NCBI GenBank assembly: GCA_951812925.1
Contig: OX638369.1
Coordinates: 62,510,228-62,574,227, forward strand
Length of the DNA: 64,000 nt
Source of the DNA: Calliopum simillimum
Taxonomy: Eukaryota; Arthropoda; Insecta; Diptera; Lauxaniidae
Reading direction: 5' to 3'
Shown: piece after piece, positions 12,011 to 23,399 of the stretch
Position numbering within the stretch: position 1 is the stretch's first letter
How the letters are laid out: each line of letters opens with the position of its first letter
Program-made: the position numbers and the translations under genes
The notes under the pieces: model-generated
Seen by the model: the letters and a program-made list of their open reading frames with translations, nothing else
Told to the model about the DNA's origin: nothing
The model's database searches: none

Positions 12011-13695
12011 GGGTCATTTCATCTCAAATCGTCCAGGCAGTTTTTTTTGCATACAATTTTTTTTATAGTTTCTACATTGAAATCGATGAGACACGTATTT
12101 TTTCCTTTTGCTTGATTTTGAGTTCTTTCGTCGTGGGGAATTTTTTAAAATTCGTCTACAAACTCGATTTTGCGCTATAGTCGCATATCAATTTTCACGG
12201 AAAATGTGATAACTTTGCGAAAAAACGTCCGATCTTCGTAATTTTTGGTATGTTTGTAGCTAAGAGGTTCCTCTAAAAAAAAAATATGATACAGGGTATA
12301 TTTCAAAAAATAATTTTTAAATTGTCATTTGAAAAAAAAAAATCAAAAATTTTTTGACTTGAAAAATTTCCAATTGCACCAGTTTTTTTTTTCTTCATAG
12401 CCATACATATGAACAATATTATGTAACAGCCTCTATTAGCCCAAATTCGTTGTTTGGGAATTATGGTTTTTTGAAAAAACAGTCCTAATTATTTAGTAAT
12501 TTTGGGCTTCATTCATGATATATGTTATCATTTCGCCAAAAGTAGCACAATCGTTATGATATTTTGTCTGTCAACAGTCAAAGGTCCGTTCTAGAAGAAA
12601 AAATCATGAAGTGTAGTACATTTTTGTATATTTTTTTATAACCGTCTTTAAAATAGAAAAAAAATCAAATGACTTTTAGCCCAAAAATGTTAGCATTGCT
12701 ACAATTTTTCCATTCCTTATTACTGTTTTTGTGTATCAATTTGTAAGTAGACAATTTACAGAAGCTTTATTCATACCTTAATTTCGTAAATTTCGCAAAT
12801 CAGATTCTCGAAGATTATCTAACTTTTACCCAGGAAGCAGAATTTTTTTACATAAACACTTGCGCAAAACGTGCATGAATGTCATATGGCAAATGTTACC
12901 ACGTGTCGGTATGGCAGAACAATACTTCAATTAGCTAGTTGCCCAGTGAATTATTAAAGTTCATTCAAATTATTCAAATCGTAGCAATGCTAAAATTGTT
13001 GGGCTAAAAGTCATTTGATTTTTTTTTCTATTTTAAAGACGGTTATAAAAAAAATATCCAAAAATGTACTACACTTCATGATTCTTTCTTCTAGAACGGA
13101 CCTTTGACTGTTGACAGACAAAATATCATAACGATTGTGCTACTTTTGACGAAATGATAACATAAATCATGAATGAAGCCCAAAATTACTAAATAATTGG
13201 GACTGTTTTTTCAAAAAATCATGATTCCCAAACAACGAATTTGGGCTAATAGAGGCTGCTACATAATATTGTTTATATATATGACTATTTAAAAAAAAAA
13301 TATGAAGAAAAAAAAAAACTGATGCAATTCGAAATTTTTGAAGTCAAAAATTTTTTGATTTTTTTTTTTCAAATGACGATATAAAAATTATTTTTTGAAA
13401 TATACCCTGTATCATATTTTTTTCTTTTAGAGGAACCTCTTAGCTACAAGCATTCCAAAAATTACGAAGATCGGACGTTTTTTCGCAAAGTTATCACATT
13501 TTCCGTGAAAATTGACATGCGACAATAGCGCAAAATCGAGTTTGTAGACGAATTTTAAAAAATTCCCCACGACGAAAGAACTCAAAATCAAGCAAAAGGA
13601 AAAAATACGTGTCTCATCGATTTCAATGTAGAAACTATAAAAAAAAATTGTATGCAAAAAAAAAACTGCCTGGACGTTTTGAGATGAAATGACCC
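12011..13695. mobile_element. 1.7-kb foldback element, about 700-nt arms
   Basis: Left arm 12011-12712 and right arm about 12985-13695 are near-perfect reverse complements, starting GGGTCATTTCATCTCAAA and ending in its inverse. Landmarks pair along the whole arm, for example CTAGAAGAAAAAATCATGAA against TTCATGATTCTTTCTTCTAG. The roughly 270-bp loop is unique sequence. ATAG lies immediately outside both ends (12007-12010 and 13696-13699), a possible 4-bp duplication too short to trust. No transposase is present; the open frame in the arm is repeated on the opposite strand by symmetry. Confidence 0.9.
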
Positions 13696-13699
13696 ATAG

Positions 13700-14740
13700 G
13701 TATAGATAAAGTAGTCTGGAACTCCTTGAGTGTTTAATTCGGGCATTTCAAACTGCTCAAAAGAAATGATTCTTTAGTGAGAATCCTTCGAAGTCTTTCG
13801 AACTGGTTGACGCACTCTATGGTACTGCACAGTTTGGCACAAAGATGAGGTTGGATAAAATGTCAGAGAAACTCATTAATAGTCAGAAATGAAAATCTAA
13901 ACTGATTCGTAGAACAAGCCTTGAATAATTAACTTAAATAATTTTTTTTTTATTCAGCTTTTTTATTGAAATTCCCTACTGTGAATATCGTACTTGTATC
14001 GGTTAGTTTGACTTATTATTTAAATTTAAAAAAAGTGCAAATAGTCTGATATACGTAGGTAAATACATCTATACATATGGAGATATTTCGTATTCTGTTA
14101 GTGGCCTTTGTTCTTTTTTTTATTTTTTGCTTACATGCGCGTTCGTATATATATTACCAGTATATTCTCAGCGAAATCGAAAATTTCACAGTCACACAGA
14201 TACAAACAAAGTCGGTTACCAATATTTTGTATATGCGCGCAGTTGTTTAAACATTCAGTTAACAAACTTAAGAAAAAAAAAACTCTTTAGTGTAGATTTT
14301 ATATTTTATTTTGTTAGCAAGGTTTTGCTAAAAATAAAATTTCCAGCTTTTTGTTCTCTTCTTCATATGACAACTTTGAATTTCATTCGAAATGAATTTA
14401 AAGTAAATATTTTGCAATTTAAATGAAGTTCATTGCATATGCATGTATGCGTGTATTTAAACAATTGTTACATGCCCCTTAATGACACGAGTACTTACTT
14501 GAAGCATTGAAAACAAAAAGAAATAGTTTAGAAATGTTTCTTTAGTTTGATCTTGGTTTGCGTTTAAGAAAAGGCTTTGTACTACGACCAAAGATCTTTT
14601 GTGCAGACTCTTCTCCTACCAAAATAGACTATGTGTGAATATCGTTAATGTCGTGGGATTAATCTTTTTTGGGTCAGCAGGATCTAGAATACCGAAACTT
14701 GATTCAAGGTCTCATCGGACCGGGGAAAATACATATGTAC
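13700..14740. other. AT-rich stretch without recognised gene
   Basis: Nothing coding is recognised. The overlapping + frames at 14108-14426 are low-complexity, with no supporting splice sites or motifs. Confidence 0.4.
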
Positions 14741-14744
14741 ATAA

Positions 14745-15100
14745 TACTTGCTTTACGATTTCCAGACCCTGTTGACAGAGTCTACAGATAAGGCACATAT
14801 TCTCAAGGCTGTTTTTGAGTCTAAATGCAGCTTTACTAATATTTCAAATACCTTCCACTTTATGCTATTTAAAGGTTGTTCAGACTTTTCGTTGTCGCAT
14901 GCCTTACTGAGCTCCTCAGTATTGGAACAGGCCGCTATCTTCACATCCCCTAATTAAGTTTTTTTTGAAGCTATTGCATACGCCTCTTTTTGTTGAGAGT
15001 CTCTCTTTCATTGCCTTTGTTTCTCTCATGTCCTGGTATCCAGATTAAAGTCACATCATTCCCAGACCTGCCTTAATTATATTAAAGATGCAATTTGGAA
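14745..15100 (-). pseudogene. LINE RNase H-domain remnant
   Basis: Minus-strand translation near 15030-15060 gives GNDVTLIWIPGHERNKGNER, matching the C-terminal RNase H signature of I/LOA-group non-LTR retrotransposons (WIPGH followed by GNE). Downstream, an open frame (14753-14944) continues without family hallmarks. Stops and frameshifts interrupt it and no reverse-transcriptase portion was found upstream, where a separate transposon begins within about 240 bp. This is a dead fragment. Confidence 0.5.
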
Positions 15101-15337
15101 TGTTAGAGTCACTTGACTATCTAAGAAAATGCATACATATGATGTCACCATTACGTTTACATTCTCTTACACATATCTCTAAAGCATCGTCCTCAGCCTA
15201 AAAAATGGATGTGGTGTTACCCAGCACAACTTTAAGATTTTAGAAATCTTGATACTAGATACAACTCCTACACCTGCGCTCCCCTATTGGTATCCAGAAG
15301 ATTCGTATTATTTGGCATACGATTACATTCTCCGAAG

Positions 15338-15858
15338 GGTGCCGTGACATAGTCTCCATTTCGTGAATGGGGATTATGTCCGCCAGTAATTCGGACATAG
15401 TCCCCATTTCTAAAATGTTTCGGACATAATCCCCAGGAAAAAACGGACATAGTCCCCATAACGATATTTTGTTATTGACAACAGAAGCAGCTCAGGATTT
15501 ACAACTCCCAAAAATTCCAATACCGTTTCAGCGGCGGCCTTCAGCCGCTGATCAGTCTTTAATATATCCAACACTAGTTTGCTAGCCACAGTAGTTTTAC
15601 ATAAGAGTAGGGATAAGTGGGCGGCCTGCGGCCGCAGTTCAGGATTTAAAACTCCCAAAAATCCAACATCGGCTTCGCGGCGGCCTTCGGCCGCAGATCA
15701 GTCTATAACATCCAACACTATATAAATTTTTTAAATGGATTATTGCAAAAATTTTGCTCAATCTTAATTAAATTTTTCGGACATAACCCCCATAGGGATT
15801 ATGACCAAAATGGGGATTATGACCGAAAAATTTTCCGTTAGGATTATGTCCGGTAACC
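15338..15858. mobile_element. 521-bp TIR element with 9-bp TSD
   Basis: TCTCCGAAG is repeated exactly on both sides (15329-15337 and 15859-15867). The ends are imperfect inverted repeats: GGTGCCGTGACATAGTC on the left and GGTTACCGGACATAATCC on the inverted right. Inside are many direct and inverted copies of GGGGATTATGTCCG and two copies of an approximately 95-bp GC-rich unit holding GGCGGCCTTCGGCCGC. A 9-bp duplication suggests a Mutator-like family but is not diagnostic. A related element lies at 50591-50828. No transposase is present. Confidence 0.85.
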
Positions 15859-15867
15859 TCTCCGAAG

Positions 15868-18809
15868 TTTTATAAATTTTGGTGAAAATCCGCTAATTGG
15901 AATAACATCTAAGGTCGTAAGTAAAACTTTCCCAATATCTGCATATGTACAAATAAAGTATCGAAGTGTTATCGCTTTTGGATTTCTAAAAATATAATGT
16001 ATCAATTAGGAGCCATCATTAGGATTTCTCAAGAATATATCCTTGAAGAAAATATACTTAAATTTCATATGACACCAATATTTTCCAAATCCATCCAGGG
16101 GTTCCCAACTTATAGTGGTTTTCATAGAAGATATATCCGGATCTTCCAATGGCTATATCTCTTTTGAAGAACTAACAACTCAATGATAAAAAATTAGTTT
16201 CAGAATTTTAGCGAATTTATCACTAAACGACACATGAATCCCATTTTGATCTCCATGTGACCTTGAAATCTTTTTTCTTAGACGTTCTGGAAAAAACGGA
16301 CTCCAGATTCGGATTCAGGACGTCAAATTCCATAGAAAACGCATAGTCTGTTCAAAACGCCATGACATTTTTTGTTTTTGTAAACCTGTGTAATTAAAGA
16401 AGGAAAAACGAAGAAAAAAGTGGGAACACAAAGATGGACATCTCTTGAACAATCCTTTAGACTTGTTAACTTTTCCCAAATTTCCTGAAAAACATTTTTA
16501 GTCAGGATTTGATTTTGCTCTAAATTTAAAAAAAAATATTTTAACTTTTCCTGTAGCTACGTCATCAGCCTGAAAACAGCGTTTTCTCCAACTGCAAGAA
16601 AGGATATCTCGAAATCCTACAGATATATTGACAATTCTGATGATGGAGTTGGATTTAGCATTGAAAAGTACATAAGACTGTGCTAGTTTTGTTTTGACCA
16701 AAAAATCTTAATTGGTTTGGGTACTGATTGAAAAAGTTTAGCTTTGATTGGTTTTTACATAACTGGTTTCAATTGAAAAATTTTTAAAACTATTATTGTG
16801 TCTTCTATTTCTCAATTAATAAATTTAAATTAAATTTAATTTTCAATTCATTAAAAAATTAAAAGTCATAGAACCGACTTTTAGGCACCGCTACCCCGGT
16901 ATACTTAAGCAATTTATGTTACAAATTCTTATGCAGATTTTCTGTTGGCAATGAAAATTGCGAAATCTAGAAAAATCAATTCCATCATTAAAACGATGAG
17001 TAAATGTCGAGATATCAACTCAAAGTGATGGTATGCAATATCAACCTAACAACCAATGTGCTCGATTTCATTACGAAATAATTTAACCCCCCCCCCCCTC
17101 CCCCCTTAGAATACAAAACGCAATTGCACCATGGCAACATCAGCAACAACAACACCAAATGTGAGCAAAATCGTGAAAATATTATTTTCTGTCAGTAGAT
17201 TAATTTTTGAATCGTGCTGACAGATTTTCTATTCTACATACATACTTACATACATATATGCCATCTCGCTTTAACCCTTATACCGCCTGCTGCTCTATTC
17301 ATGACTCAAATTTAATCGATGCGTAGCGGACTTCAAGTGCGTCACTTTGGTTACGATTGAGGGAAAAGACCAATACAGAATATGAGGTCGTTAATATTGG
17401 CGCGGAGAGCAGCACATAGTGCCATGGCAGACGTTTTTTGACAGCTGTCAAAAAATGTTGCACAATTCAAGATTTTTGAAAAATAACAAACTCCTATGAA
17501 TCATGTTGTACGGAAATAATGCTGCCAAGTAATGTTGAAATTTTTTTAAACTTTTTTTAAAAGGTTCAATATTTTGTTGAAGAATTTATTTTTAGCTTTT
17601 TTTATCAAAACAAAAAAGAAAACAATAACAATAAGAAAATAAATTAATTAAAAAAACATAAATACCCTAACTGAGGAATTGCTATGCATAAGGACATAAA
17701 GTGTTTCTTTTATCGATTTTTTAAGATTTTGTAATATCTAATTAAATTGAGCCACATGCCAAGCGTAAATTCCATGTCATTAAGTTCTAAATCGTGCGGT
17801 TGTTTGTAACAAAAACAAAGTTCTTATCGAAAAAGTAAATACGCCCCGTTTTTCAGCATCCCATTCCACCCTTGCCGTTGTCGTCGTAGTTCATCATAAC
17901 GCATTGATGTTGCGCCGATGAAATAAGTGGTGGCACACTTGTTCCTATACCGTCTGGTCTGGCCTAACCGATGGTAGTAACCACTTGAAAAGACTACGAC
18001 AAAACAGACGCAATTCAATAATTGAAAATGATAATTAAAATTCTGATTGAGTGCCTTGGTCTCCCCCATTGCCTGTAATGGGCTCCACAAGCTGTAGACT
18101 TAAAAAATGTTCTCTGTTTTTATTTTAATTTATTTTTTATTTTTCTTGCCATTCAACAAATTCGTAATAATTCAAATTTAATGGAATATCGTTATTTGAT
18201 TCAAGTCGTGTTCCTATTTTTAATTTACGTTCCCTCACGTCATTGTATTCTTTTCCCTATCCCGTATTTGGTATCCCTATGTATATTTTTTATTAAATTT
18301 TCTATTTAGTTACTTTTGTTGCATTTTATTTTATTTTATTTTATTTTATTTTATATATTCATATTCGATTTGGTGGGCAATTCCATAAGTAATTGGATAA
18401 CAGCAGAGTTTGGAGATTTTCGAAAAAGTCAATTGAAATCCAAAGTGTCGATGAAAGAGCTCATCGAAAGATATTTTAAAATTATTGAATACAAAAGGGA
18501 TCAAATAAGATCGAAAATTCTTAAAAAATTAGATATGAATATATAATTCTCCAATAAAAGTCGAAAAGTATGAATATCAAAAATAATTCGTTAAAAGCCT
18601 GCAATTATCAAAAGGATAGGAACGAAAAAATCGGAAAATGTTGAGAAAAAATCAAACAAAATCTGAGGAATGAAAAAAAATGGAATATCCTGATAAAATT
18701 CCATTCTATAATGGGACTGTGCTAAAACAGCATTCTTATGGTTAACCATTTGAGTGGAAAGATAGAACTCCAGGCAGATGCAAGAAACGCCCAATGGTCA
18801 AAATTTTAC
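15868..18809. other. intronic stretch with microsatellites
   Basis: No gene is supported. It contains a C-rich tract at about 17087-17105, a (TTTTA)n array at about 18323-18352, a fragment of a dispersed repeat at 16040-16165, and an A/T-rich area at 18540-18660 resembling the 6385 foldback family. The minus frame at 17824-18090 has no recognisable domain. Confidence 0.45.
16040..16165 (+). repeat. dispersed repeat with GGCTATATCTC, copy A
   Basis: It shares CATATGACACCAATATT, GGGTTCCCAACTTATA, AAGATATATC and ATCTTCCAATGGCTATATCT, in the same order, with the reverse complement of 31190-31390. Non-coding, class unknown. Confidence 0.6.
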
Positions 18810-19195
18810 CACAAATGTATTAAATAATTTTGGTACTTTTTTTGCTATTTGGTACAAAATAGAAAGGCTCATTTATCATCCCTGGTACAATGACAAATGT
18901 GAAACGAAAAGAAAACAAAAAACATGAAGTCAGTGTCAGTCAGCTTATTGTCTTTCTCTTTGTGCTGTATCCGTTTTTCAGCTCTGTGTGGCCGCATTAT
19001 TTTTCGTTGTTATTATTGAAAAATTTGTATTTAATTTTACCTGGCTTTATGGCAAAGTATTAAAATAATTTTATCTTTGTGCGCATTTACACACAAATAC
19101 CTTTCTAATGGTGTATAATTCAAAGTCGTGCTTCATTTCTAACATAGTAAAAAAGGTAGGACAAATTTTTGCCATGCGTATTAATATATAAATTA
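18810..19195 (+). repeat. 380-bp dispersed repeat, copy B
   Basis: The best-preserved copy of the family also found at 3500-3880 and 59590-59930. It shares TTTGCTATTTGGTACAAAAT, ATCCCTGGTACAATGACAAA and ACCTGGCT. Compared with the 59-kb copy it contains an extra segment near 19060-19135, which the 3.5-kb copy also carries. Confidence 0.75.
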
Positions 19196-19812
19196 TGTTT
19201 ACTAAGCTGCCAAGTTCAAAAGTTGAAAGGCCATCTGTAAACGGTCTTGGGGAAGACTAACTAATTAATAAATTCCAAGAGCAACTGTTTTGATGCGTAC
19301 TTGCAATACGAAAGAAACATTTGACGGTTTGATTTACAAAATATACGAGTATAAATATGGGTTGTTACGATATACTGAGGTGTCTTTGGACATTTTAGTA
19401 CATTTATTTTTTTGAAAATGAAATTACTTTTCTTGCATTGGGCAAAAACGGGCATATTCATATTTTGATAAATAAGAAATTACTAAGGACAAATGGGAAT
19501 ATTTATTATTTTTTATAAACAAGTAAAAAAGGGCTGCGTTAAGCACAAATGAGTTTAATACAATAAATTTTTGATGAACAATCCAAAATTGAATTGAATT
19601 GAGCTCAAATGGGCATATTCACTTTGATAAACAAGAAAATTATGGTTAAGCTGAAAATCGCTCCCAAAATTTATTGGCTTGGGATTATTTTCGGTTCAAA
19701 ATTCTCTCCGTGTCGAAACATCAAAAATGTTGATTTCTAGTTGTAGTTTTAACCCGACGATGTGTTTAAAGTTCTTTGTTTCCAAATAAGTCAGCGTCAA
19801 AAGAAGTGATTA

Positions 19813-19970
19813 GGGGCTGTCCATAAACTCTGTGACGCTGCTAGGGGGGGTTCGGTCAAGCGTCACGCTTGGTGTATTTTATTTATTTTTTGTATGAAGC
19901 TACCGTCACAAAGGGGGGAGGGGGGTTCAATATAGCGAATTTTAGCGTCACGGAGTTTATGAACAGCCCC
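19813..19970. mobile_element. 158-bp MITE, PIF/Harbinger-like
   Basis: Inverted ends GGGGCTGTCCATAAACTCTG and (inverse of right) GGGGCTGTTCATAAACTCCG flank a G-rich interior. TTA is duplicated at 19810-19812 and 19971-19973. A TTA-type 3-bp duplication with GGG-starting ends fits PIF/Harbinger or ISL2EU-type elements; the family call is inference. A degraded relative lies at 36927-37040. Confidence 0.8.
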
Positions 19971-19973
19971 TTA

Positions 19974-21153
19974 CTCTATATCAATGGAAGATTATCATTA
20001 AAAGATTATCAAAATCGACTAAGAAGTTGGGGATATTCCCTTAAACTAACAAAAAACTAATTAAAAATGCAAAATAATGCTTTTTTGTCCCCAACTTTGA
20101 GTCGACCTTTACATGGAATAACTACTAACCATTTATTTATTCATATTCGTATTTGTATTTAACTAGTGGTCTTTGTGTTGATTTCGTGCTTAGTATGTAA
20201 GTATTTGTTCTGTGTTGTTGTTTTTGTCGCTGTTGTTATGCGTGTTTGTTTAACAAATGCATTTTGCATGCCAAGTATTTCTTTCATTCCGAAAACTTCG
20301 ATTTGAACTGAACTCAGAGTTTCACGTAAATCGCTAGTCGCTGCTTCTTGAAGCGGTACTGCCTTCTTATTTATACTACTATATACCCCTATTTTGGTAT
20401 GCGTGTCTCTTGACTGTTGTAGAGTTTTCTTAAAATGTGTGCGTAATTGTGTGATTTTTTTTTCTTTCTTTTTTTATTATTTCTTCCTTGACTTTTTTCT
20501 GTCAATTAGGTTGTTATTTTCTTATTCGTTTGTTTTTTTCTAAATCAATTAAGATTTTAAGTTGGTTTTTGAGATTTTTGTTTTTTTTTTTTTCAATTAT
20601 GAATGCATACGTACATGTTTGATTTGAGGAAGTTTAGAGTGACTTGCATTTATCATGGTTTATCTGAAAGTTCATTACACCCATTTGCTGCAAATTTGAA
20701 AATTTTCTCATCTCATCCTTTAATTCAGTCCTGATTAACACCACTTTATAAAGTTTGTTTAAAACAAAACACCGAAAATAAGAAAAATCTGGACAAATTT
20801 GCTTCTATATAAAAAATAAGAAACTACCGTAAGCTGACAGAGTAACTTAAATCACAAAAAAAAAAAAACTACCGTAAGCGGGGGTGCCTTTGGCTCATAA
20901 GGAAAAAAGAATCACCAACTGCAACTGCCGCAGTGACTTGCAGTAGAAGTTGAACACAATCACAAAATGTTTGATTCGCATTCAGCATCGCAAAACGGCA
21001 TTTTTTTTCAGATTTTTTTTTATGTGGAGATAATGCCGCAACATAAAGGGTATGGAAAAACGCAGGGAGAATCTGATACGATTTTGTAAATGTTATATTC
21101 TGATTAAACGTGGTATATAGAGTCAAAGTATGCCTTTGGTTTTTGGCGGCATC
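19974..21153. other. AT-rich stretch; part of a spurious long frame
   Basis: No gene is supported. T-runs lie near 20455-20475 and 20580-20595, and ACTACCGTAAGC occurs twice near 20823 and 20868. The longest open frame in the window (minus, 20869-21429, 186 codons) begins inside the adjacent transposon and runs out through this non-repetitive sequence. Confidence 0.5.
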
Positions 21154-22034
21154 GGGTATATTCACTTTGTCCTTCCGTTTGTAACGCAGAGAAGGAGGCG
21201 TGGCAGATATAGAAAAGTATATATATTCTTGATCAGCGTCACCTCCTGAGTCGATATAGCCATGTCCGTTTGTCTGGCTGGCTGGCTGGGTGGCTGGCTG
21301 TGTGTTGAAATACACTTTTTGGGAAAACTGAGCAAGATAATTCAATGAAATTTGGTACACTGCCTCCGTCGTCAAAGTTAGCTCGGAGTATTGAAAATGA
21401 GCAACCGCCCATACAAAAAATATATTCAAAATGCAATTTTAGGAGTATTTTTCACGACAATGCAACTAAAATACGCATAAATTCTAAAAATTGTATGCGC
21501 AAGCTCTGAGAAAAAACTGAGCAAATTCTGAAAAGAGGGCGTGGCACCTCCCATATAAGCAAATGCTTCAAAACGCTATATTGAAAGTGTTTTTTGAGAT
21601 ATTCGAACCAAATTTGACTCAGACACTAAGAATCATAAATGAAAGCTCTCAACAAAAATTGGGTGAAGTCGGACAAGGGGGCGTGGCACCTCCCACATAA
21701 GCAAAAGTTTCAAAATGCTATACTGAAATAGTTTTTTGAGATAATCCAACCAAACTTCACTCAAATACTAAATACTATAAATGCACGCTCTAACCTAAAA
21801 CTAGACGAACTCGGACAAGAGGACGTGGCACCTCCTATATAAGCAAAAGCTTCAAAACGCTATACTGAAAAAGTTTTTCACTCAGACACTAAAAACTATA
21901 AATGCAAGCACTGAACAAAAACTGGGTGAACTCGAACAAGAGGGCGTAGCACCTCCCATATGAGCAAAATTTTAAAAATACTGCAGTGTAGGGTATTTAA
22001 TGATTGGCCAGGCCAAATTTTACGCCCTTACTAG
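21154..22034 (+). mobile_element. DINE-1/Helentron-like element, copy 3
   Basis: It runs from GGGTATATTCACTTTGTCC to the 3' end, with the TTGGCCAGGCCAA hairpin and CTAG (22031-22034) followed by T, as expected for Helitron-type insertion. It has four internal tandem units, more than the other copies. The outermost TATACCCTACAC repeat of its 5' end is missing. The (GGCT)n microsatellite lies at about 21275-21300. Confidence 0.88.
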
Positions 22035-22889
22035 TTTTTCGTTCAAGCCAACTGAGGCGAACATTAACATTAACGCCCTAAGTCGACTTAGGGCGTTTTT
22101 GCGCCCATCGCTTTTTTGAAAAATTTGGGTTCTCAAATATATATGTACTTAATATCAACTTAAAATTCCGATCAAAAAATTTAGCCAATTTTTGAAAACT
22201 TATAAAATATTCGAAAAAATTCTAAAAAAAATGTAGACATATTCTTTGGAGAATTCTAAGCATTTTTTGCCTCATGGACTTTTTTCGCAAGGCACCTTGA
22301 TTTTGTGTAAAAAACGTTTATCCGACAAGTTAAAAAAATTTCTATGTTCGAGTGGCCATATTTCGATCAATTTTTGACCTAAGAAATTTTTCAATAAAGC
22401 ATTTTAAAGGGAATTGTATCTTCTATTTTTCATATGGAGTTATATCTTCACCTATTTTTGATCTAAAAAAAGTTATATGTAGTCAAAATATATTTACCAG
22501 GTTCAAATTTAGATGCAAATGTATGCAATGTACTTTTTATTCCACTCATTTAAAAAAAAAAAATCATTAAAATTGGAGCAGTTTTGTAGGTTTCCCAAAC
22601 AAAATGCTAACGTTACTTCAGTCATAGTCAAATGGATTAATGCAATAAAGCCCTATAATTAAAATTTTCTTTCTTCGAAAATTCTGTCAATATGTATAAT
22701 TAATATGTGCTAGCGGTAATCATTTACTCATTTTGTTAGTGTTAATTGAATAAATTTGTTTTGCAAGGTTTAAATTATGGTTTGTTATTTTTGCAGCATT
22801 TAGAAACTTTAAATTGAATTATCTCGAAATGTCATTCTTCGACTTAGGGCGTTATTGCACGCAACGCCTCAACTGCGAACACAAACTTA
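22035..22889. other. AT-rich intronic stretch
   Basis: No gene is recognised. A GCGCC-flanked CGACTTAGGGCGTT motif occurs near 22083 and again near 22840. Confidence 0.4.
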
Positions 22890-23080
22890 AAAGTTTTTCT
22901 TACGGTCTCGGTCTTGGTTTTGGTCTTGAAAAAGTTTCTAAAGATTTATATTAACTATAAATTATCAAGACTAAAAAAGCAGACGATGGCAGTCGTCTTG
23001 CAAAGATGTCAGCGTCTTGGTCTTTGTCTCGCAAAATTACAAAGACCAAGACTAATTTTACACATCACTTTTCGTCTATA
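22890..23080. repeat. GGTCTTGGTCTTG repeat, copy A
   Basis: It carries repeated (G)GTCTTG on the left and its inverse CAAGACC on the right. The right end resembles (inverted) AGTGATGTGTAAAATTAGTC, close to AGCGATGAGCAAATTTAGTC that starts the better copy at 26906-27272. Non-coding. Confidence 0.55.
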
Positions 23081-23399
23081 TAGGACTATAATAGTTAGTG
23101 GGGCAGTGTTACGAGTCGTAAATCGATTTTTTTTTAAATGTACAAGTATGTATGTATTTATGTACATATGAATGTATTTTAATTTCTAATTATAACAATT
23201 ATTTGATTGTCTTGTAAAAGTTTAAAACATTTACCATTAGACAATTTAACAGAGAAATCTATAAAATAAACAATGCGATCTTGAACACACTTGATGCATT
23301 TGCCATTTGCAATATAAATATGCAATAATGACTTTATTGTTGTTGTTGTTGCTAATTTCTGGCACAAAAATGTTTATTCATAAAACGGATGAAAGTTTT

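Noticed and set aside
12011..13695. CRISPR-like or satellite array
   Set aside because: Repeats are inverted arms of one foldback element, not regularly spaced direct repeats; the window is eukaryotic.
20869..21429. Longest open frame in the window (186 codons, minus strand)
   Set aside because: Its N-terminal part is the Helentron-like element read through its conserved core, and the rest continues into unrelated unique sequence. No domain, no splice support.
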